DNA of 41,869 nt from Streptacidiphilus anmyonensis (GTDB lineage: Bacteria > Actinomycetota > Actinomycetes > Streptomycetales > Streptomycetaceae). Below, piece after piece: positions 23,385 to 30,273 of this stretch; positions within the stretch are counted from its first letter, which is position 1, and each line of letters starts with the position of its first letter. The DNA is taken from positions 38,813-80,681 of the forward strand of contig NZ_BBPQ01000038.1 in assembly GCF_000787855.1 (NCBI RefSeq). The letters run 5' to 3'. The notes beneath the pieces were generated by a model. The model saw only the letters and a program-made list of their open reading frames with translations. It was not told the DNA's origin and did not search any database. A program made the translations under genes and the position numbers.

Positions 23385-23420
23385 AGGCCCCGGCAGCCCC
23401 GTACTCGGGTGCCGGGGCCT
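23385..23420. terminator. bidirectional terminator between cold-shock gene 3 and acidic-peptide gene
   Basis: AGGCCCCGGC (23385-23394) pairs perfectly with GCCGGGGCCT (23411-23420) between convergent stops at 23369 and 23431. Confidence 0.7.
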
Positions 23421-23430
23421 CGTGCTTCCC

Positions 23431-23613
23431 TCAGCCCGCTTCAGTCGACTCGCTCGACGTCGCGCCTTCGCCGCCGATCTCGATCACCGTGTCAGCGCTC
23501 GCCAACCCCTCGGCGTTCGTGTCCGCCTCGGTGGCCGCAGTGGTCTCCTCGGCTCCGGTGGTGTTCGTGCTGGCGTCGCCCTTGTTGGCGCCGCCACCCG
23601 ACCAGTCAGGCAT
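23431..23613 (-). CDS. small acidic Thr/Ala/Gly/Glu-rich protein, copy 2
   Basis: A 60-residue paralogue of the protein at 2427 (MPDWSGGGANKGDAS, then GAEETTAATEADTNAE). Both share the start, the GGAGGGGGAAG ribosome-binding site and the convergent position behind a cold-shock gene. It is low-complexity and acidic, with no Cys or signal. The substitutions between the copies keep composition and length, as expected for a selected gene. The function is unknown. Confidence 0.72.
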   Translation of the reverse strand: MPDWSGGGANKGDASTNTTGAEETTAATEADTNAEGLASADTVIEIGGEGATSSESTEAG

Positions 23614-23675
23614 GTGCTTCCCCCTCCGTGTGGTTCCCGGGCCCCGTTCCGAACCTCCCCAGGCCCCCTGGGGCA

Positions 23676-23710
23676 CAGGCCCCGGCTGCCCTTGCGGGCG
23701 CCGGGGCCTG
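23676..23710 (-). terminator. terminator of the small secreted-protein gene
   Basis: CAGGCCCCGGC (23676-23686) pairs with GCCGGGGCCTG (23700-23710), 8 bp past the stop of the leftward gene at 23718. Confidence 0.65.
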
Positions 23711-23717
23711 TTTCAAC

Positions 23718-24077
23718 TCAGTTGTTCGTGAAGGTGATCTTCACGAAGTGCCCCCCGTCAAGGGACATGCAGTCCCCGCCGAAGGTCCATGGGGTTCCCG
23801 AGATAGACGTCAGGTATCCCTTGTAGGTACCCGGGCAGATGGAACGGGCGTCCTGGATGTCCATCCAGCCTGTGTTGGAGCTTCGATTGCCGTCCCAGAC
23901 GTAGCAGTAGTGTCCGTTGCCGCTGCCGTAGTCAATCCTGACGACGTCCGACAGGTTGCACGTGGAGTTCACGACCGTGGCGCTGGCCGGGCTTGCAGCG
24001 ACAAGGCCAGCGGTGGTGAGGCCGGCCGCGATGGCTCCGGCTGCCAGGGTGCGCTTGGCCTTTCCGAGCTTGAGCAT
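23718..24077 (-). CDS. small secreted protein, possible beta/gamma-crystallin fold
   Basis: A 119-residue precursor with a signal of about 34 residues (LAAGAIAAGLTTAGLVAASPASA) and a mature beta-rich domain of about 85 residues with four Cys (NSTCNL...GHYCYVWDG...SICPGTYKG...GDCMSLDG). The repeated Tyr/Trp-Gly pattern recalls small crystallin-like secreted proteins of Streptomyces, but I cannot confirm that. ATG 24077 follows GGGGGAG. It is an exported cargo gene. Confidence 0.75.
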   Translation of the reverse strand: MLKLGKAKRTLAAGAIAAGLTTAGLVAASPASATVVNSTCNLSDVVRIDYGSGNGHYCYVWDGNRSSNTGWMDIQDARSICPGTYKGYLTSISGTPWTFGGDCMSLDGGHFVKITFTNN

Positions 24078-24504
24078 GGTGTTCTCCCCCAGTGTGTGGC
24101 GGCCCCCGTTGGAGCCCGTTGGACATTCCCCGTCTTCGTCCGCGTATCAGCTTGCGGTTCGCGGGCAGGCGTTGGAACGGCGTTGACTGGCCGTTCCCTT
24201 GGCGCTTCGCTGTTGTGCCAGCCGTGCGCGAAGCAGCAGGACCAGGCTGCCTGGACAGTCGTGTGGAGTCTCGTTTTCCGTACAAGTCCGTACACCCGTG
24301 GCCGGCACGACGGCGCACTCGCCCGAGCGAACATCCGGGACAGCCGCCTGCTCGCTCACCCCAGTCTTGCCAGCACTGACCTCCGCTCCCAGGCTTTCGG
24401 TTGGAACCGGTTGGATCCGGTTACGGGCTCGGCGAGGCCAGCACGTCGGATTGGTACGCCTGCCCGGGTGAACACCAGGGCGGCCGGGGGCTCGTTCACC
24501 CGGT
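24078..24504. other. gene-free stretch
   Basis: There is no convincing gene here on codon pattern or ribosome-binding sites. A direct repeat CCGTACA-N3-CCGTACA (about 24284-24299) resembles, in reverse orientation, the TGTACGG repeats before the regulator at 36634. A short repeated GGTTGGA(A/T)CCGGTT lies near 24402-24422. Confidence 0.4.
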
Positions 24505-24711
24505 ATGAGCACCTGCGACTGCCCGCCGCCCGACCGTGACCCGTGCCCCGACTGCCGCGGCTGGGGCTACCAGCCCGGCACCACCGGTACGGATCGGCCG
24601 GCCTGCCCGCGCTGCCACGGCCACGGCGGGCAGACCCCGCACGACCTCGGCTGCCCAGTGTGGGGGCCGGTTGTGCTCGCCCCCGGCCCGGTTGCCGATC
24701 CGCAGCAATGA
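24505..24711 (+). CDS. DnaJ-like zinc-motif small protein
   Basis: A protein of 68 residues with two CxxCxGxG-type motifs (CPDCRGWGYQPG and CPRCHGHGGQ) separated by 15 residues, the spacing of half a DnaJ zinc-binding domain. It also has an N-terminal CDCPPPDRDPC. It probably binds zinc. It has no J domain, so it is not a DnaJ. A broken relative lies at 2689. The start is ATG without a visible ribosome-binding site. Confidence 0.7.
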   Translation: MSTCDCPPPDRDPCPDCRGWGYQPGTTGTDRPACPRCHGHGGQTPHDLGCPVWGPVVLAPGPVADPQQ

Positions 24712-24745
24712 GCCCCGCCTGGACAACCCCGGCGGGGTCACTGTG

Positions 24746-24828
24746 TACCGGGTGCGGGATTCGAACCCGCACGTCCTCTCGGACAAGCGCTTTTGAGGCG
24801 CCAGCGTCTGCCATTCCGCCAACCCGGC
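24746..24828 (-). tRNA. tRNA-Leu(CAA)
   Basis: The 83-nt class II tRNA folds fully. The acceptor GCCGGGT/ACCCGGT has one G-U pair. The D arm is followed by an anticodon stem GGCGC/GCGCT with loop CTCAAAA (anticodon CAA, reading UUG), then a long variable arm (TGTCCGAGAGGACG) and the T arm GCGGGTTCGAATCCCGC. No CCA is encoded. It is carried inside the element and is not an attachment remnant, since it is complete and I see no partial second copy. It is not the UUA-reading bldA tRNA. Confidence 0.92.
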
Positions 24829-24908
24829 CAGAGCAACATCATCGCAGCAAGAGGCGCCGGGCTGGCAACCGGCCGGATGCCAGTGTCTGACGGGGGTATC
24901 CCTTGCAT

Positions 24909-24988
24909 CCGCGCGCCCTTGACGTGGCGTCTGCTCGGCCACGACGGTGTCCGGGACCGATCCATGCGCTGACAACGGAGGGATCACC
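24909..24988 (+). promoter_or_regulatory. conserved promoter-like block before the DUF6879 operon
   Basis: TTGACG near 24917 and a possible -10 (GACGGT) 18 bp further on precede an ACGGAGGGATCACC ribosome-binding region. The whole block is conserved in the relic at 3146-3211, where its gene is lost. The exact promoter is uncertain. Confidence 0.4.
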
Positions 24989-25252
24989 ATGGACGAGCCA
25001 CTGGAGTACATCGGCGTCGACCCCAACACGGACGACCGGGACTCGCCGACGGTTTGGGTCGACCACGACACCGACGAGATCATCGTCCAGGGGTACAAGG
25101 CCGGCGAGCAGCTGCGGCAGAAGGTCCACGACTGCCCCGCCCCGCGCCACCAGCCCGGCATCCCCGAGCACGAGGACGTCATCCGCATCCCGGCCCGCAT
25201 GGTGCCGATCCTCCGAAAGGCTTGCGATGTCGCAGAGGGACTGGACGGCTGA
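24989..25252 (+). CDS. hypothetical acidic protein, 87 residues
   Basis: A soluble protein with a strand-rich start (EPLEYIGVDPNTDDRDSPTVWVDHDTDEIIVQGYKAGEQL) and a C-terminal helix (RMVPILRKACDVAEGL). ATG 24989 follows ACGGAGGGA. It overlaps the next gene by 26 bp. Proteins of this kind commonly precede DUF6879 genes in this genus, as far as I recall; the function is unknown. Confidence 0.7.
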   Translation: MDEPLEYIGVDPNTDDRDSPTVWVDHDTDEIIVQGYKAGEQLRQKVHDCPAPRHQPGIPEHEDVIRIPARMVPILRKACDVAEGLDG

Positions 25253-25754
25253 CGACCCGTTCGAGGTCTGCCGCTCCTCCGCCGTCCACCTCGAGCTCCG
25301 GGACGTCTACGGCGTCCCCGGCGAGGCCGAGCGGTTCGCCCTCTTCCAGCAGACCGGCCGCCGCGACCCCGACCTCGACCGGGTCAAGCGCGCCGGGTGG
25401 ATGACCACTGTCCGCGACATGGTCGCCCGCGGCGTCGTCGTGCGCCGCGCCCGGGTCGTGTCCGAGCCCGTCACCGATTACATCAAGTTCGAGCACGCCG
25501 GCACCGAGGACAACCTCAACGCCGGCGAGCTGGTGCGGTGGCTACCCCGCCACCAGGCGGCCGACCTCCTGCTCCCGGCCGCGGACCTGTGGATGTGGGA
25601 CGACGAGGCCGTGCAGTTCACGTTCTTCTCCGGTGACGGGCAGGTCGTCGGCCGGGAGTGGTGCCTCGAACCGAAGGCCGTGGAGGCGGTCCGCTCCGCG
25701 TTCGAAGCCGTGTGGGAGCGCGCCGTCCCGCACGAGCAGTACACGCTCCGCTAG
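25227..25754 (+). CDS. DUF6879-like protein
   Basis: A 175-residue protein with features I associate with DUF6879: an N-terminal VHLELRDVYGVPGEAERFALFQQTG, then a central ITDYIKFEH-like stretch (VTDYIKFEHAGTEDNLNAGELVRWLPR), an aromatic WMWDDEAVQFTFFSGDG and a helical C-terminus. The family usually sits beside a DUF5753 regulator, as here. Its biochemical role is not established; the pairing suggests a toxin-antitoxin-like or developmental regulatory unit. GAAAGG precedes ATG 25227. Confidence 0.8.
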   Translation: MSQRDWTADDPFEVCRSSAVHLELRDVYGVPGEAERFALFQQTGRRDPDLDRVKRAGWMTTVRDMVARGVVVRRARVVSEPVTDYIKFEHAGTEDNLNAGELVRWLPRHQAADLLLPAADLWMWDDEAVQFTFFSGDGQVVGREWCLEPKAVEAVRSAFEAVWERAVPHEQYTLR

Positions 25755-25778
25755 CCCGACTGGCAGGCCCGCTAACCC

Positions 25779-26630
25779 ATGGCCAAGTCCCCCTCGTCCA
25801 GCGCCCAGGCTGCCCGCGAACGGGTCGCCGCGCAGATGCGGGAGCTGCGCCTGGACGCGGGCCTGTCCGGTCTGGAGCTGTCCTCCCGCTGCGGCTGGCA
25901 CTCGGCGAAGACCAGCCGGATCGAGCACGCCAAGATGGCGCCGTCCGACGCGGACATCCGGGCCTGGTGCACCGCGTGCGGCCAGGAGACGGCGGCCACG
26001 GATCTGATCGCGGCCAGCCGTGAAGCCGATCAGATGTACGTCGAGTGGAAGCGTCAGCAGCGCGGCGGGATGCGCCGGCTGCAGGAGAGCGCCCGGCCGC
26101 TGTACGAACGCACCCGCGTGTTCCGCGTCTACTCCTCCACCCAGGTCCCGGGCCTGCTGCAGACGCCAGGCTACGCGCGGGCGCTCCTGACGGCGATCAC
26201 CGGGTTCCGGCAGGTGCCGAACGACGTCGACGCCGCGGTCGAGGTCCGGCAGCAGCGCGCCGAGGTGCTGCGCCAGGGGAATCACCGCCTCGTCGCGCTC
26301 GTCGACGAGGGCGTGCTGCGGCGCCGGGTCGGCGGCCGGGAGGTGATGGCCGAGCAACTGGCCCACCTTCAGGAGGCGATGACACTGCCGTCGGTCGCGC
26401 TCGGGGTGATCCCGTTCTCGGCCGACTGGACCTCGATGTGGACGCAGGCGACGTTCCACATCTTCGACCAGGAGATGGTGAGCCTGGAGACGCTGACGGC
26501 GTCGCTGACCATCACCGCGCCGGGCGAGGTGGAGCTGTACGAGCGGGCGTTCACCGAACTGGGTCGGATGGCGGTCTACGGGCCAGCCGCTCGGAAGCTG
26601 CTGGACGCCGCGGCCGAGGCCCTGGACTAA
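25779..26630 (+). CDS. HTH regulator of the DUF5753 (Scr1-like) family
   Basis: A 283-residue protein. The XRE helix-turn-helix lies at about 19-65 (MRELRLDAGLSGLELSSRCGWHSAKTSRIEHAKMAPSDADI), followed by the DUF5753 region with its hallmarks QVPGLLQTPGYARA (about 122-135), VRQQRAEVL and VALGVIPFSADW. In the Scr1/Scr2 pair of S. coelicolor such a protein is the antitoxin. Here the partner is DUF6879-like rather than DUF397. It probably autoregulates its operon. Confidence 0.88.
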   Translation: MAKSPSSSAQAARERVAAQMRELRLDAGLSGLELSSRCGWHSAKTSRIEHAKMAPSDADIRAWCTACGQETAATDLIAASREADQMYVEWKRQQRGGMRRLQESARPLYERTRVFRVYSSTQVPGLLQTPGYARALLTAITGFRQVPNDVDAAVEVRQQRAEVLRQGNHRLVALVDEGVLRRRVGGREVMAEQLAHLQEAMTLPSVALGVIPFSADWTSMWTQATFHIFDQEMVSLETLTASLTITAPGEVELYERAFTELGRMAVYGPAARKLLDAAAEALD

Positions 26631-26693
26631 CCCGCGCGCAAAAGGCCGCAAAACCGTGGAGGCCCATATCAGACCCTCCCTACTTTCGGTGAC

Positions 26694-26879
26694 ATGGCAG
26701 TCACCGCATCCTCCACTGCGGCCGTGTCGCCGCCCCGCCCTGCTCCTGATCCCGATGTCGACCGTGCCGTGTGGGAGCGCCTGCGCAGCACAGCCTTCAA
26801 AGGCCACCTGCTCCCGGAGGGTTTCGCGCTCCTGGACCAGCTGCACGACCTCTACCCGCACTGGCGGACCGAGTGGTGA
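26694..26879 (+). CDS. hypothetical protein, 61 residues
   Basis: A small protein with a low-complexity start (TASSTAAVSPPRPAPDPDVD) and a helical end (LLPEGFALLDQLHDLYPHWRTEW). It overlaps the next gene by 4 bp (GTGA). The function is unknown. The gap before it holds TATCAGACCC and TACTTT elements that could be its promoter. Confidence 0.6.
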   Translation: MAVTASSTAAVSPPRPAPDPDVDRAVWERLRSTAFKGHLLPEGFALLDQLHDLYPHWRTEW

Positions 26880-27070
26880 CGCCGACCGTTGAGCTGGCCA
26901 CGGGGCGCTGTACAGGCTGCGGCGTGTCACCAGTGCGCGGCCAGCTCGTGAACGAGGTGGAGACGAACTCGGCCCCGTTCTGGGTGAACGTCCGCTGTCC
27001 GGTGTGCGTCGACGTCCAGTTGCGGCTGTCGCCGGCGCCGTCCGGCTTCCACGCCCGGCGGGGTCGGTGA
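26876..27070 (+). CDS. zinc-ribbon hypothetical protein, 64 residues
   Basis: It starts at GTG in the previous stop. Four Cys in two pairs (CTGCGV and CPVC, about residues 12 and 42) flank a beta hairpin (NSAPFWVNVR), as in zinc ribbons. It is coupled to both neighbours by 4-bp overlaps. The function is unknown. Confidence 0.65.
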   Translation: MTPTVELATGRCTGCGVSPVRGQLVNEVETNSAPFWVNVRCPVCVDVQLRLSPAPSGFHARRGR

Positions 27071-27393
27071 CCGTGGGCGCCTACTTCAAGGTCTCGCACC
27101 CGTACCCGGAGGTGCCGCGGTTCACGTGGCCCGAGCCTGGCGTGCGGACGTGGTCGCCACCGGAGAAGTCCTTCTTCGGGCCGTGCACCGGTGCATCCTC
27201 CTGTGAGAGCCGCAACGCCTGCCCCGTGGGTGTGATCACCACGCTCGGCGGCGGCCCTCACGGCTGTGACTGCCCTTGCCATGACGAGCAGCGGAAGCAG
27301 GCAGCCAGTAGGAAGGCGGAGCCGCGGCCGGCCGTTCCGTGGTGGGACGAGATCCGGGAGAAGCCCGAGTGGAAGCGGGGCGCCTTCGGATGA
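27067..27393 (+). CDS. Cys-rich hypothetical protein, 108 residues
   Basis: A protein with a Pro/Trp-rich N-terminus (YFKVSHPYPEVPRFTWPEPGVRTW) and a Cys cluster (GPCTGASSCESRNACPV...HGCDCPCHDE), then a charged C-terminus. The cluster could bind zinc or an iron-sulphur centre; it does not match the WhiB pattern. A fragment lies in the relic at 3212-3350. It is the last gene of the three-gene overlapping set. Confidence 0.65.
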   Translation: MTVGAYFKVSHPYPEVPRFTWPEPGVRTWSPPEKSFFGPCTGASSCESRNACPVGVITTLGGGPHGCDCPCHDEQRKQAASRKAEPRPAVPWWDEIREKPEWKRGAFG

Positions 27394-27478
27394 GCTGCCT
27401 TCCCGGGTGCTTTCGTGCCGCTGCGCGCCCCGGGCGGGCCTGTCCGCATCCATCAGGGAGAGCGTGCGGACAGCAAAG

Positions 27479-27510
27479 AGCCCCCGTGCACCGGGGTGTG
27501 CGCGGGGGCC
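27479..27510. terminator. terminator between convergent genes
   Basis: AGCCCCCGTGCAC (27479-27491) pairs with GTGCGCGGGGGCC (27498-27510) with two imperfections. It matches the perfect hairpin at 3442-3473 in the relic. Confidence 0.7.
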
Positions 27511-27537
27511 TCGACTGCTCGGACAGCGGGGCTGGGC

Positions 27538-27942
27538 CTAGAAAATGATGACGGTGGGCTGCCGTCCCGGAAACGCCGGCACTTCCATCGTTCCCAGACA
27601 CCGGTAGGGCGTCCCTTCGTTCACGCAGATCGGATCCCGGTCAGGCGTGATTGCGTCCTCCGCGATCGTGATCTTGCCGCCAAAGCGGTCCGAGTAGATC
27701 GCGACACCCACGCCGCGGATCGTCGTCTGGGTCTCTCTGTGATCCACGCTGATGGTCTTCGGGAAGTCGCCGCCTTCGCCGTAGTCCAGGTTCAGCCGGA
27801 CGATGGCGCTGCCGGCGACGATGATGCGCAGGTTGACGGTCGGGATGTCGGCGGCCCGCGGGCGCCCTACTGCGGTGGTGGGGAGGCTGGCGAGGGCTGT
27901 GGCGGCGAGGATCGCGGCGGTGGTTTTCAGGGCACGGATCAC
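27538..27942 (-). CDS. small secreted protein
   Basis: A 134-residue precursor. The signal peptide (VIRALKTTAAILAATALASLPTTAVG) is followed by a beta-rich mature domain (VNLRIIVAGSAIVRLNLDYGEGGDF...TTIRGVGVAIYSDRFGGKITIAED) with two Cys near the C-terminus. GTG 27942 has GAAGGG six bases upstream; ATG 27948 is too close to it. No family is recognised. The relic carries an unrelated secreted gene at the same place. Confidence 0.7.
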   Translation of the reverse strand: MIRALKTTAAILAATALASLPTTAVGRPRAADIPTVNLRIIVAGSAIVRLNLDYGEGGDFPKTISVDHRETQTTIRGVGVAIYSDRFGGKITIAEDAITPDRDPICVNEGTPYRCLGTMEVPAFPGRQPTVIIF

Positions 27943-28334
27943 GGTCATCCCTTCGTGTTCGGGTGTGCCGAGACAGTACGAGCCGGATGCCAGGACTGCG
28001 GGGAGCGTCGCCCTGGGGGCTGGTGTCGCTCCGCCGATCGACCCACCCGCGCAAACGTGAAGGCCCCCGACGCTTCGGACTCAAGCGTCGGGGGCCTCGT
28101 CGTCCGAGCGAGGTGGCCGCCCCGGATGCAGCATGAAGCGTCCGGCCCCGGGGCAGGGACCGGACGCTGCGCCACGCCGGGGGTCGGAATCCCGGCGCCA
28201 TGAATGTGTAGCCGTCGCCCGGTGCGCCGAAACGGGCTCCAACCGACAGGGTGACGACACCTGCGGGTCCATCCTTCGCGGCGGAGAGCCGAACGCGGAT
28301 GCGATCACCGTGCGGGCGTCGGAGGCTGGTCGGC
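27943..28334. other. gene-free stretch with two strong hairpins
   Basis: No gene is supported. It holds a perfect 15-bp hairpin (28061-28097) and a second inverted repeat GCGTCCGG (28138-28145)/CCGGACGC (28160-28167). The last 60 bp are conserved upstream of the relic copy at 5075 and probably include a promoter. A small RNA bounded by the hairpins is conceivable. Confidence 0.45.
28061..28097. terminator. perfect 15-bp hairpin
   Basis: AGGCCCCCGACGCTT (28061-28075) pairs exactly with AAGCGTCGGGGGCCT (28083-28097) around a 7-nt loop. It is a very stable terminator candidate. Confidence 0.75.
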
Positions 28335-28781
28335 ATGACCGAGTCGTCCCACGCTGAGCACCATCACGCCCATGTTGTCGTTCACCCTGTCCAGGCTGAT
28401 GCGTCGCCCCCGTACCGGCGGGTGGACATCCTCGGCGAGTACGTCGGGAAGGCGTACGGCATCGGGGACGTGTCCGAGTTCTGCCGCCGCGCCGGCCTGG
28501 ACGAGCTCGACCTCGACGCCGAGCGGATGGTCGAGTGGATCGGCGGCGGCTTAGCCCAGCAGGGTGCGTCCGATGTAGCGGAACCCGTGGATCTTCCGCT
28601 CGGCCATCCAGTCCTCAAGAGCGGTGCGGTCCTGCACCGCCTCCAGATGTGCCGCCGGTTCCGCGGTGGTGACGCGCCGAGTGGCCCAGCGCAGAGCCTC
28701 CCGGGCGGTGGACGGCTCCATCGCTGCGCGCTCCCGCCACAGCGTCTGCCGCTGCCGCAGGAATACCGCCGCGGGCGTTGA
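28335..28781 (+). CDS. His-rich small protein with read-through C-terminus
   Basis: The first 72 residues look like a real family: a His-rich start (MTESSHAEHHHAHVVVH), then YRRVDILGEYVGKAYGIGDVSEFCRRAGLDELDLDAERMVEWIGGG. Related actinomycete proteins, as I recall them, end a few residues after WIGGG. Here the natural end is missing and the frame runs on for about 75 codons antisense to the next gene (28551-28857), giving an unnatural tail. It is probably a truncated gene joined to foreign sequence. The His cluster could bind metal. Confidence 0.5.
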   Translation: MTESSHAEHHHAHVVVHPVQADASPPYRRVDILGEYVGKAYGIGDVSEFCRRAGLDELDLDAERMVEWIGGGLAQQGASDVAEPVDLPLGHPVLKSGAVLHRLQMCRRFRGGDAPSGPAQSLPGGGRLHRCALPPQRLPLPQEYRRGR

Positions 28782-28857
28782 CGCGTCGGGGCCACCGGCT
28801 GCGATCAGTGGCGGCCGTGAAGTATCCAGTCATCGCGCGGTCCATGCCGGCGCCCAT
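28551..28857 (-). pseudogene. frameshifted copy of the gene at 5411
   Basis: It starts MGAGMDRAMTGYFTA after GGAAGG like the relic copy. An extra base in TTCACGGCCGCCACT (relic TTCACTGCCCCACT) shifts the frame after codon 15. The downstream DNA still matches the rest of the relic gene up to its stop (28551-28553). The intact element thus carries the broken allele. Confidence 0.65.
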
Positions 28858-29223
28858 GCTGTACCGCCTTCCGGGGAACCCCTTCAGCACCTACCCCTTG
28901 CGGGCGCTTCCACCCCTTGCGGGCGGTCGCGCTCGGGCCGACCGTCAGTCGCTCGCATGGTCCACGGCGGTTGCTCCCCCGTCGCCTGCCGGGCTTGATG
29001 GGTACGACGCGCGTCCGGGCTTCCCACCCGTCGACCGCGCCCTGCCGTGCGGCGTCCACGCAACCGCCCGGCAACGGGAGCCCTGGTACACCTCATCCGG
29101 GGCTCCCGCCCAGACGGCACGAAGAAGGACCACTTCAGCTCCGTTGGTGCCGGCCCATGGCCGGGTGCAGGCTGGAAGGGCAGCGGGTCGCCGAGACTGA
29201 CTGCCGAAGGGAGTCACGTCGTG
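28858..29223. repeat. gene-free stretch, diverged copy of relic DNA
   Basis: Bases 28878-29130 repeat 5740-6010. No frame is coding in both copies. It includes a small GC-rich duplication (CCCCTTGCGGGCG, twice, at about 28894 and 28913). The last 20 bp hold the GAAGGGAG ribosome-binding site of the next gene. Confidence 0.5.
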
Positions 29224-29577
29224 ATGGAGGCAGCGGACATTCGCGAGTGGCGTACACAGCAGGTCGTCGATCCCGGCGGCCACAAGATCGGAGCTCTGGA
29301 GTCCATCTACGTGGACACGAGCACCGACGAACCCGCTATGGCCACCGTGCAGATCGGCCTGCCCACCCGGCACCGCCTGGTCTTTGTCCCCTTGGACGGT
29401 GCGATCGTCGGCCCCGACTACGTCAAGGTCAGCTACGACAAATCGCTGGTCAAGGGCTGCCCCGCGATGGGTACCGACGACGTGCTCCCCGCCACGGAGG
29501 AGCAAGCGATCTTCCAGCACTACGGCCTCGACTACCAGGCCGGCGCCGCCGGCGAGCGGCAGCTCGCCCGCCGCTGA
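29224..29577 (+). CDS. PRC-barrel domain protein
   Basis: A 117-residue protein with a PRC-barrel at about residues 8-75 (TQQVVDPGGHKIGALESIYVDTSTDEPAMATVQIGL...RLVFVPLDGAIVGPDYVKVSYDK). PRC-barrels are small beta domains that bind proteins or RNA; stand-alone copies are common stress-related proteins in Streptomyces. The C-terminus (ATEEQAIFQHYGLDYQ) matches that group. It is followed by a hydrophobic small protein and is probably cotranscribed. Confidence 0.85.
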   Translation: MEAADIREWRTQQVVDPGGHKIGALESIYVDTSTDEPAMATVQIGLPTRHRLVFVPLDGAIVGPDYVKVSYDKSLVKGCPAMGTDDVLPATEEQAIFQHYGLDYQAGAAGERQLARR

Positions 29578-29600
29578 CCCCCACAGAGGAGGCGCCCGCC

Positions 29601-29768
29601 ATGGTCCTGTTCCTGGCCTTGATCATCGTCGCGGTAGCGCTCGGCATCATCGGGGCCGTCGCGCACGGGCTGCTCTGGCTTCTCGTCATCGGCGTCGTGA
29701 TTCTCGCCCTCGACCTGATGTTCGCCGGGTGGCGGTGGCGGCGATCGGGACGCACCGCGCAGCGCTAG
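29601..29768 (+). CDS. small hydrophobic protein, two membrane helices
   Basis: A protein of 55 residues, almost all membrane: MVLFLALIIVAVALGIIGAVAHGLLWLLVIGVVILALDLMFAGW, then a basic tail WRWRRSGRTAQR. It is preceded by AGAGGAG and lies 23 bp after the PRC-barrel gene. Such peptides often accompany stress proteins in Streptomyces; the role is unknown. Confidence 0.75.
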   Translation: MVLFLALIIVAVALGIIGAVAHGLLWLLVIGVVILALDLMFAGWRWRRSGRTAQR

Positions 29769-29785
29769 GCACGCCGCAACGTACG

Positions 29786-29815
29786 AGGGGCCCCGGCTCG
29801 TCGACCGGGGCCCCT
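29786..29815. terminator. bidirectional terminator
   Basis: AGGGGCCCCGG (29786-29796) pairs exactly with CCGGGGCCCCT (29805-29815), followed by CTTG. It lies between convergent genes ending at 29768 and 29839. Confidence 0.75.
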
Positions 29816-29838
29816 CTTGCCTACAGCGTACGTGTGTT

Positions 29839-30186
29839 CTACTTCCCGCCCCGCAGGTCCCTGTAGAGGCCGCGCACGACGAGCGCCATGATGGCGAGCG
29901 CCAGGGCCGCGAGTCCGAGGGCGACCGCGGTCATGGCGACAGCGAGCAAGACGCCGGCGACGACCCCGAGGACCGCCGTCCAGCCAAGAACTTCACGAAC
30001 ATCCGGGCCACGACGCCGCGCCTGCGGGGCGGCGTAGTGGTTGTGCACGATGATCGGCTGCTGCTGTCCGCCGTAGGGCTGTACCGGCGCGTTCTGGGGC
30101 GCGGGCATCCAGGCGGGGCGCTCGTACGGCGGCTCGACCGGCCAGCCGACCGGAACGTCGGGTGTGTGTTCACTGCGGTAGGGCAT
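29839..30186 (-). CDS. Spd-like small membrane protein
   Basis: A 115-residue protein. The N-terminal 60 residues are Pro/Gln-rich and polar (MPYRSEHTPDVPVGWPVEPP...GGQQQPIIVHNHYAAPQARRRG). Residues about 68-105 are hydrophobic (VLGWTAVLGVVAGVLLAVAMTAVALGLAALALAIMALVV), giving one or two membrane helices, and the tail is basic. Small proteins like this accompany traB in actinomycete elements, where they are thought to aid intramycelial spread. AGAGGA precedes ATG 30186. Degraded copies lie in the relic. Confidence 0.65.
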   Translation of the reverse strand: MPYRSEHTPDVPVGWPVEPPYERPAWMPAPQNAPVQPYGGQQQPIIVHNHYAAPQARRRGPDVREVLGWTAVLGVVAGVLLAVAMTAVALGLAALALAIMALVVRGLYRDLRGGK

Positions 30187-30273
30187 GATGCGGGTCCTCT
30201 GGTCCATGTGGAGTGGGTCGGGGGTTCCGGGGCGGTCCTGTGCTTTGAGCGGCTTCGGGGCCGCCCCGGGCTG

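Noticed and set aside
23431-23613. Acidic Thr/Glu-rich peptide as a graspetide or other RiPP precursor
   Set aside because: The composition is suggestive, but there is no ATP-grasp, cyclase, protease or transporter gene nearby and no repeated core motif.
24746-24828. bldA-type tRNA controlling TTA codons
   Set aside because: The anticodon is CAA, which reads UUG, not UAA.
28138-28167. tRNA-like element in the gap at 27.9-28.3 kb
   Set aside because: A T-arm-like stretch near 28175-28200 does not extend to an acceptor, D or anticodon arm; only simple hairpins are supported.
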